The notes under the pieces: generated by a model
Databases searched by the model: none
Told to the model about the DNA's origin: nothing
What the model saw: only the letters and a program-made list of their open reading frames with translations
Assembly: GCF_018130615.1 (NCBI RefSeq)
Contig: NZ_JAFCKB010000020.1
Coordinates: forward strand, 97,031-161,030
Reading direction: 5' to 3'
Length of the DNA stretch: 64,000 nucleotides
Source: Bradyrhizobium manausense
GTDB taxonomy: Bacteria; Pseudomonadota; Alphaproteobacteria; Rhizobiales; Xanthobacteraceae
Translations under genes and position numbers: made by a program
In this document: positions 8,758 through 16,887 of the stretch, piece by piece
Layout of the letters: each line of letters begins with the position of its first letter
Position numbering within the stretch: position 1 is the stretch's first letter

Positions 8758-9510
8758 TCAGGCGCCGAACCCGCCGTCGACGTTGAGCACGGTGCCGGTG
8801 ACGAAGGAGGCTTCCGGGCTTGCGAGGAAGACCACGCCGGCGGCGACTTCCTCAGGGCGGCCGAAGCGCTGCAGCGCGTGCTGCTTGCGTTGGGTCTCGG
8901 CGAACTCGCCGCCATCCTTCGGATTCATGTCGGTGTCGATCGAGCCGGGCTGCACCACGTTCACGGTGATGCCGCGGGGGCCGAGGTCGCGCGCCGCGCC
9001 CTTGGTGTAACCGACCACGGCGGCCTTGGTGGCAACGTAGTCGGCAAGGCCCGGGAACGAGGCGCGGTCGGCGAGCATCGAGCCGACGGTGACGATGCGG
9101 CCGCCGTCACCCATCAACTGCGAGGCGGCGCGGATCGCCGCAATCACGCCATGCACGTTGATGGCATCCTGGCGGGAGAGCGCTTCGATGTCGGCGTCGG
9201 CGGAGTCGATCGCGCCGCCATTGGCGACACCGGCGTTGTTGACGAGGATGTCGAGATGGCCGAACTCATTGGCTACGTCGTTGACGAGCTTCGTCACATC
9301 CTTGGCAGAAGCCTGGTCGGCCTTGAAGGCGCGGGCCTTGATGCCCCGGGCCTTCAACTCGGTGACGACGGCCTCGGCCTTTTCGGGCGAAGCGACGTAG
9401 CTGATGGCGACGTCCGCGCCTTCATCGGCGAGAGCGCGGGCCGAAGCCGCGCCGATGCCGCGCGAACCGCCTGTGACGAGGGCAACCTTGCCTGAGAGCT
9501 TCTTGGTCAT
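8758..9510 (-). CDS. Short-chain dehydrogenase/reductase (SDR), FabG-like
   Basis: A 250-residue classical SDR. ALVTGGSRGIGAASARAL holds the TGxxxGIG cofactor loop, LVNNAGVANGG is the NNAG structural motif, and YVATKAAV is the catalytic YxxxK with an upstream serine in TVGSML. The C terminus has ASFVTGTVLNVDGGFGA, the usual SDR ending. It would use NAD(P)H to reduce a carbonyl. GGAG precedes ATG 9510. It is probably the first gene of the SDR-pirin-wrbA operon, since it faces the divergent LysR gene across a 117-base region. The substrate is unknown. Confidence 0.88.
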   Translation of the reverse strand: MTKKLSGKVALVTGGSRGIGAASARALADEGADVAISYVASPEKAEAVVTELKARGIKARAFKADQASAKDVTKLVNDVANEFGHLDILVNNAGVANGGAIDSADADIEALSRQDAINVHGVIAAIRAASQLMGDGGRIVTVGSMLADRASFPGLADYVATKAAVVGYTKGAARDLGPRGITVNVVQPGSIDTDMNPKDGGEFAETQRKQHALQRFGRPEEVAAGVVFLASPEASFVTGTVLNVDGGFGA

Positions 9511-9543
9511 TGGATTTCTCCAGTCCTGAATGTCTGATGACCC

Positions 9544-9571
9544 TTGGATAAGCCTCCGCCTGTGGTATAGA
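9544..9571 (+). promoter_or_regulatory. Candidate promoter of the LysR gene
   Basis: TTGGAT (9544-9549), a 16-base spacer and TATAGA (9566-9571) resemble a sigma-70-type promoter pointing at the LysR gene, about 57 bases before its ATG. Confidence 0.4.
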
Positions 9572-9575
9572 AATA

Positions 9576-9599
9576 GAAACTGTCGAAACGCATTGTTTC
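9576..9599. promoter_or_regulatory. Candidate LysR operator between the divergent genes
   Basis: GAAACGCATTGTTTC at 9585-9599 is an inverted repeat (GAAAC, 5-base spacer, GTTTC). A second GAAAC copy lies nine bases upstream at 9576-9580. It sits centrally in the LysR/SDR divergent region, where a LysR-type regulator normally binds to control both directions. This assignment is an inference from position and symmetry. Confidence 0.45.
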
Positions 9600-9627
9600 C
9601 CCAAATAACCCTGTGGGACCAAACTCC

Positions 9628-10560
9628 ATGGCAAGACTCCCCGATTTCGAGGCGCTCGCGATTTTCGCAAAAGTCGTGGAGTTACGGTCGTTTGCGGGCG
9701 CTGCGAGCGAGCTCACGATGTCCAAGGCCACGGTGTCGAAGGCGGTGACCCGGCTGGAGGAGCGGCTTGGCGCTCGGCTGTTCAACCGCACCTCGCGCCG
9801 GCTCGCGCTGACCGATGCCGGCCACAAGCTCGCCGACCGCGCGACGCGCCTGCTCGCCGATGGCGAGGCGGCCGAGAACGAGGCCTTGGCGCAATCGGTC
9901 GCGCCGCGCGGCCTGGTGCGGCTGGCGGTGCCCATGACATTCGGCATCAAGGCGGTGGCGCCGCTGCTGCCGGAATTTTTCGAAGCCTATCCGGAAGTCT
10001 CGGTCGATCTTCACCTGAGCGATGCGTCCGTCGATCTCATCGGTGAAGGCTTTGACATGGCGGTGCGCATCGCACGGCTGCCGGACTCCTCGCTGATCGC
10101 GCGGCGGCTCTTCACCATGCCGCGCTTCACGGTGGCCGCGCCGTCCTATCTGAAGAAGCATGGCCGGCCGACGCATCCGATGCACCTCGCCGAGCACAAA
10201 TGCTTCAGCTATGCCTATCTCTCGACGCCGAATGTCTGGCACTACACCAATTCCGCTGGTGAGCAGGCGAGCGTGCGCCCGGGCGGCCAGCTTCGCGTCA
10301 ACAATGGCGAAGCCGTGATGCCGTCGCTGATCGCCGGCCTCGGCATCGCCGAGCTGCCGGAATTCATCGTCGGCGAGGCCATCTCCTCCGGCGCCGTCGA
10401 AGTGATCCTGAAGGATTGGAAGCAGGCCGAAGGCGCCGTGCACCTCGTCACCCCGCCCGGCGGCCCGCGCCCCGCGCGCGTCGAAGCGCTCGGTGATTTT
10501 CTCGCCGCGAAGCTGCCGGGGACGTGCAAGCGGAGGCCTCGCGGGAAAGCAAAGGCGTAG
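9628..10560 (+). CDS. LysR family transcriptional regulator
   Basis: A 310-residue LysR regulator. The winged helix-turn-helix spans about residues 5-65, with FAGAASELTMSKATVSKAV as the recognition region. An effector-binding domain of the CrgA/DmlR-like subgroup follows, where VRLAVPMTFGIKAVAPLL begins the periplasmic-binding-protein-like fold. ATG 9628 is preferred to a GTG at 9613, because family members begin with M-x-x-L-P-D-F. It is divergent from the SDR-pirin-wrbA operon and is likely to control it, probably sensing a quinone or aromatic compound. An autoregulatory operator candidate lies at 9576-9599. Confidence 0.9.
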   Translation: MARLPDFEALAIFAKVVELRSFAGAASELTMSKATVSKAVTRLEERLGARLFNRTSRRLALTDAGHKLADRATRLLADGEAAENEALAQSVAPRGLVRLAVPMTFGIKAVAPLLPEFFEAYPEVSVDLHLSDASVDLIGEGFDMAVRIARLPDSSLIARRLFTMPRFTVAAPSYLKKHGRPTHPMHLAEHKCFSYAYLSTPNVWHYTNSAGEQASVRPGGQLRVNNGEAVMPSLIAGLGIAELPEFIVGEAISSGAVEVILKDWKQAEGAVHLVTPPGGPRPARVEALGDFLAAKLPGTCKRRPRGKAKA

Positions 10561-10580
10561 GGCAAACCGCTCAGCGCCCT

Positions 10581-10704
10581 CCGTCATTGCGAGCCACCGG
10601 GTCCGCGCGAAGCGCGGCCCGATGACAGGCTCCGCGAAGCAAACCAGAGTGTCTCCGCGGAGGGATTCTGGATTGCTTCGTCGCAAGCGCTCCGCGCAAC
10701 GACG
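10581..10704. repeat. Intergenic palindromic repeat, family B (copy 1)
   Basis: This begins CCGTCATTGCGAGCCACCGG and continues with the palindrome GTCCGCGCGAAGCGCGG, GATGACAGGCTCCGCGAAG and a right half with GATTCTGGATTGCTTCG. The left half recurs at 34251-34337. It lies between convergent genes. Confidence 0.7.
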
Positions 10705-10712
10705 ACGCTCGA

Positions 10713-10970
10713 CTACGACACTTTCACGCCGTCGATCGCGACGATGCGCAGGCTCGGCTTCAGCGTCTTCTCCAGCTGCGACTTCAATTCATGAACACGC
10801 GGGTCGGTCGAGCGTGCGGCGCATACCGCGTATTGATGCACGGATTGCGTCAGGGCGCGCCGTGCTTCCGGCGTGCGCGTCACTTCGGGTTTTGACAGCC
10901 GCAGGACGATCGCCGCTAAGTTCACCAGCATCTCGTCCAGGGCCACGTCGATGGTCGCAAGTTTTCCCAT
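10713..10970 (-). CDS. Hypothetical protein, 85 aa
   Basis: A small soluble protein with an AAGGAG ribosome site seven bases before its ATG. It has a predicted helical middle (LDEMLVNLAAIVLRLSKP) and a C-terminal segment LKPSLRIVAIDGVKVS. Codon use matches its neighbours. I see no signal peptide, cysteine motif or known domain. It is transcribed alone, convergent with the LysR gene across a repeat. The function is not recognised. Confidence 0.7.
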   Translation of the reverse strand: MGKLATIDVALDEMLVNLAAIVLRLSKPEVTRTPEARRALTQSVHQYAVCAARSTDPRVHELKSQLEKTLKPSLRIVAIDGVKVS

Positions 10971-11115
10971 GGCACACTCCTTGGCGGGGCAACGGAGGGT
11001 GGAGGGATGCGTTCCGGAGCGGGGCGAACATGGCTAACGCTTCGTAAACGGCTTGTTCTTGCCGGGCGTCAGGCTAGGCTGGGAGCGTAACAAGAAAATA
11101 TCAGGAGGGGCTGCC

Positions 11116-12102
11116 ATGGATCGACGTGACGTCTTGCGCGCCGTTGCCGCATTGCCGTTGTTGCGGGCCGCGTTACCGGAGCAGGCCTCCGCGCAAACCT
11201 ATCCCGTGCGCAACATCACCATGATCGTGCCGTTCCCGGCCGGCGGCCAGGCCGACCTCGCGGCACGTCCAGTGGCGCAGGCGCTGGAGCGGATTCTCGG
11301 CAAGCCCGTCATCGTCGACAACCGCGCCGGCGGCGGCGGTGGATCGGTCGGCAATGCCGCGGCGGCGCGCGCCGAGCCCGACGGCTACACGCTGTTGATG
11401 ACGCTCTCCTCGCTCGCGGTGCTGCCCGAGGCCGACCGGCTGTTCGACCGTCCTGTCGCCTATGAAGTGTCGCAATTCATGCCGATCGCGCGCGTGCTGG
11501 CTGATCCCACGCTGCTCGCGGTCCCGGCCTCCGCGCCATGGAAGACGGCGCAGGAGTTCGTCGAGGACGCAAAGAAGCGCCCCGGCCAGATCACCTATGG
11601 CTCGTCCGGGCCCTACGGCACGCTGCACGTCGCGATGGAGATGTTTGCGAGCAGCGCCGGAATCAAATTGCTGCACGTTCCGTTTCGTGGCGCCGGCCCG
11701 GCGCTGACCGCGCTGCTGAGCGGCACCGTGCAGGCGATCGCAGCGGCGCCGGGCACGTTGAAGCCGCAGGTCGACGACGGCAAGCTGCGCGTGCTCGGCA
11801 ATTGCGGTGCGCGGCGCGTTGCCAGCTTTCCCGACGTGCCGACCTTCCAGGAGCTCGGCTACAAGGATGTCGAGATGTACATCTGGGCCGGGCTGTTTGC
11901 ACAAAGCTCTCTTCCCGCGCCGATCGCAAGCCGCCTGCGTGAGGCCATGGCGCAGGTGATGACCAGCCCGGACGTGCTCAGGACCTTCGATGCCTCGGGC
12001 AGTCTCGTCGCCTATCAGGATGCGCCCGAGTTCTCCGACTTCGTGGCGACCGACAGCGCACGCCTGATCGCGGCGGTGAAGAAGATCGGCCGGGTGGAAT
12101 AG
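11116..12102 (+). CDS. Bug/TctC-type tripartite tricarboxylate transporter substrate-binding protein
   Basis: A 328-residue exported receptor. A signal peptide with RR near its start (MDRRDVLRAVAALPLL) is followed by a mature domain beginning YPVRNITMIVPFPAGGQADL, the signature ligand-loop of Bug receptors. GTDIAAR-like and VDNRAGGGGGSVG segments complete the carboxylate-binding site. These proteins capture organic acids in the periplasm for TctAB permeases or for sensing. AGGAGGGG precedes ATG 11116. No TctA/TctB genes are adjacent, so it is an orphan receptor, as is common in this family. The twin Arg could indicate Tat export, but the motif is incomplete. Confidence 0.88.
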   Translation: MDRRDVLRAVAALPLLRAALPEQASAQTYPVRNITMIVPFPAGGQADLAARPVAQALERILGKPVIVDNRAGGGGGSVGNAAAARAEPDGYTLLMTLSSLAVLPEADRLFDRPVAYEVSQFMPIARVLADPTLLAVPASAPWKTAQEFVEDAKKRPGQITYGSSGPYGTLHVAMEMFASSAGIKLLHVPFRGAGPALTALLSGTVQAIAAAPGTLKPQVDDGKLRVLGNCGARRVASFPDVPTFQELGYKDVEMYIWAGLFAQSSLPAPIASRLREAMAQVMTSPDVLRTFDASGSLVAYQDAPEFSDFVATDSARLIAAVKKIGRVE

Positions 12103-12197
12103 TTCCCGCCGAATTTTCACATTTTTTTGTTGGGCCAGAACCTGACCGCGTCTCATTGATTGAAGACAAGTCGAGGGACTCGAGAAGGATTGGGACC

Positions 12198-12554
12198 ATG
12201 CGAACAGAGCGGATTGCGCTGGGTGTGGCGCTTGCGATCGGCGGCATCGTCGCGCAGAGCGCCGCGTTCGCTGAGGAGTATCGCGGAACCATGGAGCAGC
12301 AGATGGCGTGCACGCCGGACGTCTGGCGCCTGTGCAGTGATCAGATCCCGGATGTGAGCCGCATCACCGCGTGCCTGCGGCAGAATACGCCGCAGCTCTC
12401 CAGCGGCTGTCGCGCAGTGTTCCAGTCCAACAATCAGATGCCGCCGCAGCAGCAGGTTCCGCGTAATCGCGCTGTACCATCCCCGCGGTATAACAACGCG
12501 CCGCCGCCTCCTCAGCAGATGCAGCCGCGGCCCTATGAGGATGACGACGATTAG
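12198..12554 (+). CDS. Exported cysteine-rich-repeat protein, 118 aa
   Basis: A signal peptide (about residues 1-28, ending AFAEE) precedes a short domain with ACTPDVWRLCSD, ITACLRQNTPQLSSGCRAVF. That C-x7-C ... CL-x-N-x(5)-LS-x2-C spacing resembles the Cys-rich repeat family (PF00839). The tail is Gln/Pro-rich and ends in an acidic stretch. Four cysteines probably form disulfides in the periplasm. ATG 12198 has GAAGGA upstream; a 14-codon longer form is possible. It appears monocistronic. The function is unknown. Confidence 0.75.
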   Translation: MRTERIALGVALAIGGIVAQSAAFAEEYRGTMEQQMACTPDVWRLCSDQIPDVSRITACLRQNTPQLSSGCRAVFQSNNQMPPQQQVPRNRAVPSPRYNNAPPPPQQMQPRPYEDDDD

Positions 12555-12592
12555 CGCTGCCAAGGACGCGGCCTCATTGACGCGCAGCGCTG

Positions 12593-13078
12593 TCAGCGTT
12601 CGCGTTCCCAGGTGAGGGTCCCTACCACCTTTTTGCCGGGGTAGACCGCGCTGACCTGTTCTGCTGTTCGAATCGAGAGCTTGTCGCCCTCCAGTTTGAA
12701 GAAGCGGATTTGGGCCGTGCCGGTAAAAATCTCGTTCCACGATAGATCGACGTTTGTCGTGAGCTTGTCCCCATCGATTGTGAATTTGCCGGTGTAGACC
12801 ATCAATGATTTGAGCAGCGCAGCCGAGTCCGAATCATTCGTCGCCGGCTTCCGATCCGGCCTGGCGATCATGAATGCCGAGAACCCATCCGAAGTGAAAA
12901 CCGCTCTGCCTTTGGGATTAGGACCAAATGGTTCCGTAGGCTCTCCACCCACGATCTGGATAACCCATGACGTCAACCGCCAGCTTCCAACCAGTTGTTT
13001 GGCTGCTTCGTCGGCCATGGCAAATCCGGACTGGAGATAGCAATAGGTGGCAAGTGTGAATGCGATGAGACGCAGCAT
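12593..13078 (-). CDS. Exported lipocalin-like domain protein
   Basis: About 161 residues: a signal peptide ending GFAMA-DEAAK, then a beta-rich domain starting LVGSWRLTSWVIQ. This is the typical opening of lipocalin-like (PF13924) proteins, which bind small hydrophobic molecules or are of unknown role. GRAVFTSDGFSAFMIA is the second conserved strand pair. I start at ATG 13078, which places the signal peptide at the N terminus; upstream ATGs at 13105 and 13120 add a polar leader. It lies 60 bases downstream of, and in the same direction as, the metallo-beta-lactamase-fold gene, so co-transcription is possible. Confidence 0.7.
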   Translation of the reverse strand: MLRLIAFTLATYCYLQSGFAMADEAAKQLVGSWRLTSWVIQIVGGEPTEPFGPNPKGRAVFTSDGFSAFMIARPDRKPATNDSDSAALLKSLMVYTGKFTIDGDKLTTNVDLSWNEIFTGTAQIRFFKLEGDKLSIRTAEQVSAVYPGKKVVGTLTWERER

Positions 13079-13138
13079 GTTGGTTCTCGCTGAATGGGAA
13101 CTCATACGGTCTGAAGGCAATCCTTGTATGATCAGTCG

Positions 13139-14197
13139 CTATTTCGCTGGCAGGCGAAGGCTCGCGAGATCGGTGCCAACGATGATGTTTCCAGTGAAGC
13201 CGCCATCTTGGGCCGCCTTCCTGTAGTCCCCCTCCGTCAGCAAGCCGCCAGGAAGTTTGAAAGGATATTGCTCGCCTCCAATCGGCGGAATCATGTGCGT
13301 GAGCATGAGGTGCTTTACGCCAGCTCGCTTGGCCATGGCGGCAAGATCAGGGACCGAAGTTTGACGCAGATAGGCGTAAGGGAACATCCCGCTCCCCTTG
13401 CCGGGGGCCATAACGGGATGAATGACCGAATGGACGATGATGTCGGCCCCCTGAGCTAGCTTCTCCACCTGCTCTGAGGCCGAAGAACTGCGCGGGGGAG
13501 CCGGCGCGTCATTTCCGGCGTCACCGCCGATCACAACGCTGCCTGCGGGCGTATCGACGCGGTAGGATGCGTGTCCTGCGATGTGGGCTGAACGAATTGC
13601 GCTGACCTTCACATCGCCTTTGGACCAGACCACTTGCGGCTCGTCCGTTGGCTGGAACGTGATCGTATTGATCAATTCGGCGGGGCCACCCGCCGTCCGT
13701 TCCTTAAGCTCGGAATGACGCTGTGCGATCTCGCCTGATTGAATAAACGCGTCGGCGATATGCGCGGTGAACTTGCTGCAGCTTATCGTGACGCCCGTCG
13801 GTGAGACGCTATCCGCGCTGCAGACGACGTCGATCTTCGGTCCGGTCCCATTAAATGACCATCGAAGCTGCACCAGATCGGCAAAACCTTCCGTATGGTC
13901 GTTGTGCATGTGCGTGAAGAACACTGCATCCAGCTGCTCGGGTCCGACTTTTAGCTGCGATAGCCGCATGGTGGTTCCGCGGCCGGCATCAAATTGCAAC
14001 TTCACCGCCCCACATTCATCGGTGTCATCGCCAAAGCGCACCAGCGTTCCGGCGCCTGCGAGACCGTTGAAAGATTGTGGTCCCCCCTGTGTGCCGGTGA
14101 GCGATACGATGAGACACGGTGCGGCGTAGCTATTGGATGCACCGCTGACCAGCCAAGAGACCGCCAGCAGTGCGACTGCGATGAAGCATCGAGCCAT
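13139..14197 (-). CDS. Exported metallo-beta-lactamase-fold hydrolase (RNase Z/arylsulfatase-like subgroup)
   Basis: A 352-residue protein with a signal peptide ending near SYAAPC. The zinc-binding motif THMHNDH spans residues 95-101 (HxHxDH). VVIGGDAGND supplies the bridging Asp, a His follows in SAIRSAHIAGH, and LMLTHMIPP gives the C-terminal His. The layout matches arylsulfatase/RNase-Z-like MBL proteins, but the signal peptide rules out tRNA processing. Hydrolysis of an ester in the periplasm is inferred. GGAGGGG precedes the ATG. The lipocalin-like gene follows it. The substrate is unknown. Confidence 0.85.
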   Translation of the reverse strand: MARCFIAVALLAVSWLVSGASNSYAAPCLIVSLTGTQGGPQSFNGLAGAGTLVRFGDDTDECGAVKLQFDAGRGTTMRLSQLKVGPEQLDAVFFTHMHNDHTEGFADLVQLRWSFNGTGPKIDVVCSADSVSPTGVTISCSKFTAHIADAFIQSGEIAQRHSELKERTAGGPAELINTITFQPTDEPQVVWSKGDVKVSAIRSAHIAGHASYRVDTPAGSVVIGGDAGNDAPAPPRSSSASEQVEKLAQGADIIVHSVIHPVMAPGKGSGMFPYAYLRQTSVPDLAAMAKRAGVKHLMLTHMIPPIGGEQYPFKLPGGLLTEGDYRKAAQDGGFTGNIIVGTDLASLRLPAK

Positions 14198-14335
14198 GTC
14201 CCCTCCGCATTTATCAGTATCGGGAATACGACCATGCTAATCGACCGACGCCGAAGCCGCTAGGGCCGGAACGATCATCCGGCCGGATTCGATGATGACG
14301 CGGGTCGGCGTGAAGATGCGGTCATGCCGCCTCGT

Positions 14336-15166
14336 TCAGCGCTCTCCCTTGCTTTCCGATTCAGGCCGATGTCCAAGCACCGTCCGCAAGACCACACCGA
14401 AGAGAATGGCAGCGACTGGCCAGTGGAACCAGATCTTATGGCCAGTGAAAAGATTGATCAGAATGAGAAACGCCGACACCGTGAGCGCCGCTGCAACCGG
14501 GCGAGGCAGCTTTGCCAGCCATTCCGAGACGACATTTGTCGACGAAGAAAGCTCGCGCCTGTCGTCCATCCCCGGAGCGCGCGCGCTCTCTGAGGGAGTT
14601 GCTCTTTCCTCGATCGGGAAGCTCGCTGGCCCGGCGGCTTGGCCGCCCAGGGTCAACCGATAGCTGGTCAAGGGAGCAATGTTCTTCAGTGGCCGCTGAC
14701 CGAGACAGTCGAAGCCAACCGACAGCTTGTTGTGCACCTGATCGTAGACGGAGCTCGAGATCACGACGCCGCCGGGTTCTGCGAGCTCTTGCAGCCGCGA
14801 GGCGATATTGACCCCGTCGCCGTAGATGTTGGTGCCGTCCACCATCACGTCGCCGAGGTTGATGCCGATGCGAAAACGCATCGCGTTCGCTTGAGGCACG
14901 TCCGAAGCCTGATTGGAGATTTCCTGCTGAATCTCGACCGCACATTGCACGGCCTCGACCACGCTGGCGAACTCGGCGATCACGGCGTCGCCCCAGGTGT
15001 TCACGATTCGGCCGTCATGACGCTCGACCAATCGCGCGATGGCCGTGCGGGAGCGGCGGAGCGTCTCCAGCGTTCCGGTCTCGTCTGCCTCCATGAGGCG
15101 GGAATAGCCGTGCACATCGGCGCACAGCACGGTGGTCAGTCGTCGTTTCACCTTGTCGTCGGTCAT
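14336..15166 (-). CDS. Class III adenylate/guanylate cyclase with C-terminal membrane segments
   Basis: A 276-residue protein. The N-terminal catalytic domain (about residues 8-175) has LCADVHGYS with metal Asp17 and NTWGDAVIAEF with metal Asp60. TNIYGDGVNIASRLQ contains the Asn and Arg transition-state residues. After a linker, two hydrophobic segments near residues 218-260 (ALTVSAFLILINLF and WPVAAILFGVVLRTVL) would place it at the inner membrane by its C terminus. The product is cAMP or cGMP; this family in rhizobia is usually annotated as adenylate cyclase. ATG 15166 avoids overlap with the preceding gene. The HAD, YbaK and cyclase genes are closely spaced on one strand and may form an operon. 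Confidence 0.85.
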   Translation of the reverse strand: MTDDKVKRRLTTVLCADVHGYSRLMEADETGTLETLRRSRTAIARLVERHDGRIVNTWGDAVIAEFASVVEAVQCAVEIQQEISNQASDVPQANAMRFRIGINLGDVMVDGTNIYGDGVNIASRLQELAEPGGVVISSSVYDQVHNKLSVGFDCLGQRPLKNIAPLTSYRLTLGGQAAGPASFPIEERATPSESARAPGMDDRRELSSSTNVVSEWLAKLPRPVAAALTVSAFLILINLFTGHKIWFHWPVAAILFGVVLRTVLGHRPESESKGER

Positions 15167-15201
15167 CGTCGCTATGCTAGCCTCCCTGACCGGCAAATGC
15201 A

Positions 15202-15675
15202 TCAGGCTTCCGGCCTGACCTCGCAGACATCGACCCATTCGGCCGCGGTCAGCTCTGCCATGCGATCGGGGGTGATGCGCACGGCGCTGTGGGTCGAGCC
15301 TGCGGCCGGCACCACGACGTCGAATGCCTTCAGCGAAATGTCGCAGTAAACCGGCAGCGGCGATTTCAGCCCGAACGGGCAGACGCCGCCGACTTCATGG
15401 CCGGTGATGTCGGCGACCTCTTCCAGCCCCAGCATCTTCGGCTTGCCGCCGAACGCTGCCTTGACCTTCTTGTTGTCCATCCGCGAGGTGCCGGCGGCGA
15501 CGATCAGGATGACGCGCTCGCCGACGCGCAAGGATAGCGTCTTGGCGATCATTCCGGGCTCGACGCCATAGGCTTCGGCGGCCAGCGGCACGGTCGCCGA
15601 GCTGATCGGGGATTCGATGACGGAGATGTCGGGGGCTTTCTCGGCGAAGAAGGCGCGAACGGATTGAAGGCTCAT
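15202..15675 (-). CDS. YbaK/EbsC family aminoacyl-tRNA deacylase
   Basis: A 157-residue protein of the YbaK/ProXp superfamily. TAAEAYGVEPGMIAKTL-type helix (here VPLAAEAYGVEPGMIAKTL) and the lysine in KTLSLRV are conserved substrate-pocket features. GGVCPFGLKSPLPVY is the GxxxPFG loop near the active site. Members hydrolyse mischarged tRNAs such as Ala- or Cys-tRNA(Pro); the exact specificity is not readable. I use ATG 15675, which gives the family's usual length, instead of 15711. It sits 43 bases after the dehalogenase gene and 35 before the cyclase gene. Confidence 0.85.
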   Translation of the reverse strand: MSLQSVRAFFAEKAPDISVIESPISSATVPLAAEAYGVEPGMIAKTLSLRVGERVILIVAAGTSRMDNKKVKAAFGGKPKMLGLEEVADITGHEVGGVCPFGLKSPLPVYCDISLKAFDVVVPAAGSTHSAVRITPDRMAELTAAEWVDVCEVRPEA

Positions 15676-15718
15676 TCCAGTCAGCTCATTTCCAGACTTG
15701 CGGGCGGGCAATCATTTC

Positions 15719-16450
15719 TCAGGCAATCCCCGGCAACTCGGAGAGCGCTCGGACGCGGTGGTCCGGCGCAAAGCCGAGCTCGTCCATCTGGGTGCGGATC
15801 GCCTTGAACATGGTCAGCGGTGCCACGAGTTCGGTCTCGACGCAAGCCAGCGCCATCGCCTCCGGCGTCACCCGCTCGATCCAGGCGACGTTCAGCCCGA
15901 ACGCTTTCGCGCCCGCGACGTCCCAGGGGTTGGAGGAGACGAACAGCACCTCGTCCGGCGCGGTGCCCAGCACCTCGCCGATCAGCTCATAGGCCTGCGG
16001 GCTCGGCTTGAAGATCTTCTTGGCGTCGACGCTGATGGTGGCATCGAGCAGGCGGTCGAGCTTGGTGTTGCGCACCAGCGCATTCAGCATGTCCGGGCTG
16101 CCATTGGAGAGGATGGCAAGCTTTCTCGGCTTCAACGCGGTGAGCGCGTCGGCTGCATCCGGATAGAGATCGAGATGCAGATACTTCTCGATGATGCGCT
16201 CGAAGGCGTCCTTCTCATAATCGAGCCCGAGCACGCGTAGCGTATAGGCCAGCGAGTCGCGCGTCACGACGGAAAAATCCTGGTAGCGCCGCATCAGCGA
16301 GCGCAGCCAGGTATATTCGAGCTGCTTGATCCGCCAGACCTGCGTGATGATCTCGCCATAGCCCGGGAATGCATCCTCGGTGATCTCAGCGACCGACTGG
16401 ATGTCGTAGAGTGTCCCGTAGGCGTCGAACACGACGGCTTTGATCCTCAC
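15719..16450 (-). CDS. L-2-haloacid dehalogenase-type HAD hydrolase
   Basis: A 243-residue type II HAD dehalogenase. Asp9 in VVFDAYGTLYD is the nucleophile, LSNGSPDML near 114-122 is motif II (Ser-Asn), FKPSPQAY supplies the motif III lysine, and VSSNPWDVAGA is motif IV with Asp177. This SSNxWD signature is specific for haloacid dehalogenases, which convert L-2-haloacids to D-2-hydroxyacids. It starts with GTG (16448-16450) behind AGAGGAA. TTGACA at 16501-16506 and TATAGT at 16482-16487 on the minus strand look promoter-like, but the spacer is only 13 bases. Physiological substrates may be other phosphate or halo compounds. Confidence 0.88.
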   Translation of the reverse strand: MRIKAVVFDAYGTLYDIQSVAEITEDAFPGYGEIITQVWRIKQLEYTWLRSLMRRYQDFSVVTRDSLAYTLRVLGLDYEKDAFERIIEKYLHLDLYPDAADALTALKPRKLAILSNGSPDMLNALVRNTKLDRLLDATISVDAKKIFKPSPQAYELIGEVLGTAPDEVLFVSSNPWDVAGAKAFGLNVAWIERVTPEAMALACVETELVAPLTMFKAIRTQMDELGFAPDHRVRALSELPGIA

Positions 16451-16887
16451 TAGACCATTCCTCTAGGGGGTGGATTGAGGGACTATACTAGGCGCATCAC
16501 TGTCAATCCAAGAAGGAAACTCGAGCTCGGTGCTGCTTGGCTGCCTGGACGCGTCTCCTGTTGGGCGCTCAGGTTGGCTTTTTTTGGCACTCAAACGGAA
16601 ATCATCTGCTCGATCAGTCCATTGCAGATTGGCCCCACTGCCGACCCTCCATGCCATTACAATCTAAGATGGCAGCTAAGAATTCGTGTACGTCATGCCT
16701 CGCGCAGCGCAGTGCAACACTTGGCCGGTCTCGCGTCTGCCCGAGGTCCTTCGCAGGCTTAGTGCAGTACGGAGGTGGACTTAAGTCACGCCTCTAATTC
16801 GTTGCTATAGTCAGAAGCTATTGGAAGCCATGATTCGGCCTTGAGAGCGCTATCCCTTTGGAGGCGAGCGCGGAGCGGTATTGAACA
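16451..16887. other. 437-base non-coding stretch upstream of the STAND nuclease gene
   Basis: There is no convincing gene here: the open frames at 16475-16797 are short, lack ribosome sites and do not look like proteins. The composition is less G+C-rich than the housekeeping genes. TATAGT at 16806-16811 could be a -10 element about 76 bases before the large gene, but the -35 region (TTAAGT, 19-base spacer) is weak. I found no tRNA, integrase or clear att-type direct repeat. The left end of the horizontally acquired segment probably lies here. Confidence 0.5.

Noticed and set aside
16482-16506. TTGACA and TATAGT on the minus strand as the dehalogenase promoter
   Set aside because: Good hexamers, but only 13 bases apart, too short for a normal sigma-70-type promoter; mentioned only in the gene entry.
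16475-16797. Overlapping small frames upstream of the STAND gene (16475-16762, 16537-16797)
   Set aside because: No ribosome sites, no known motifs and different frames overlapping each other; the area reads as non-coding.
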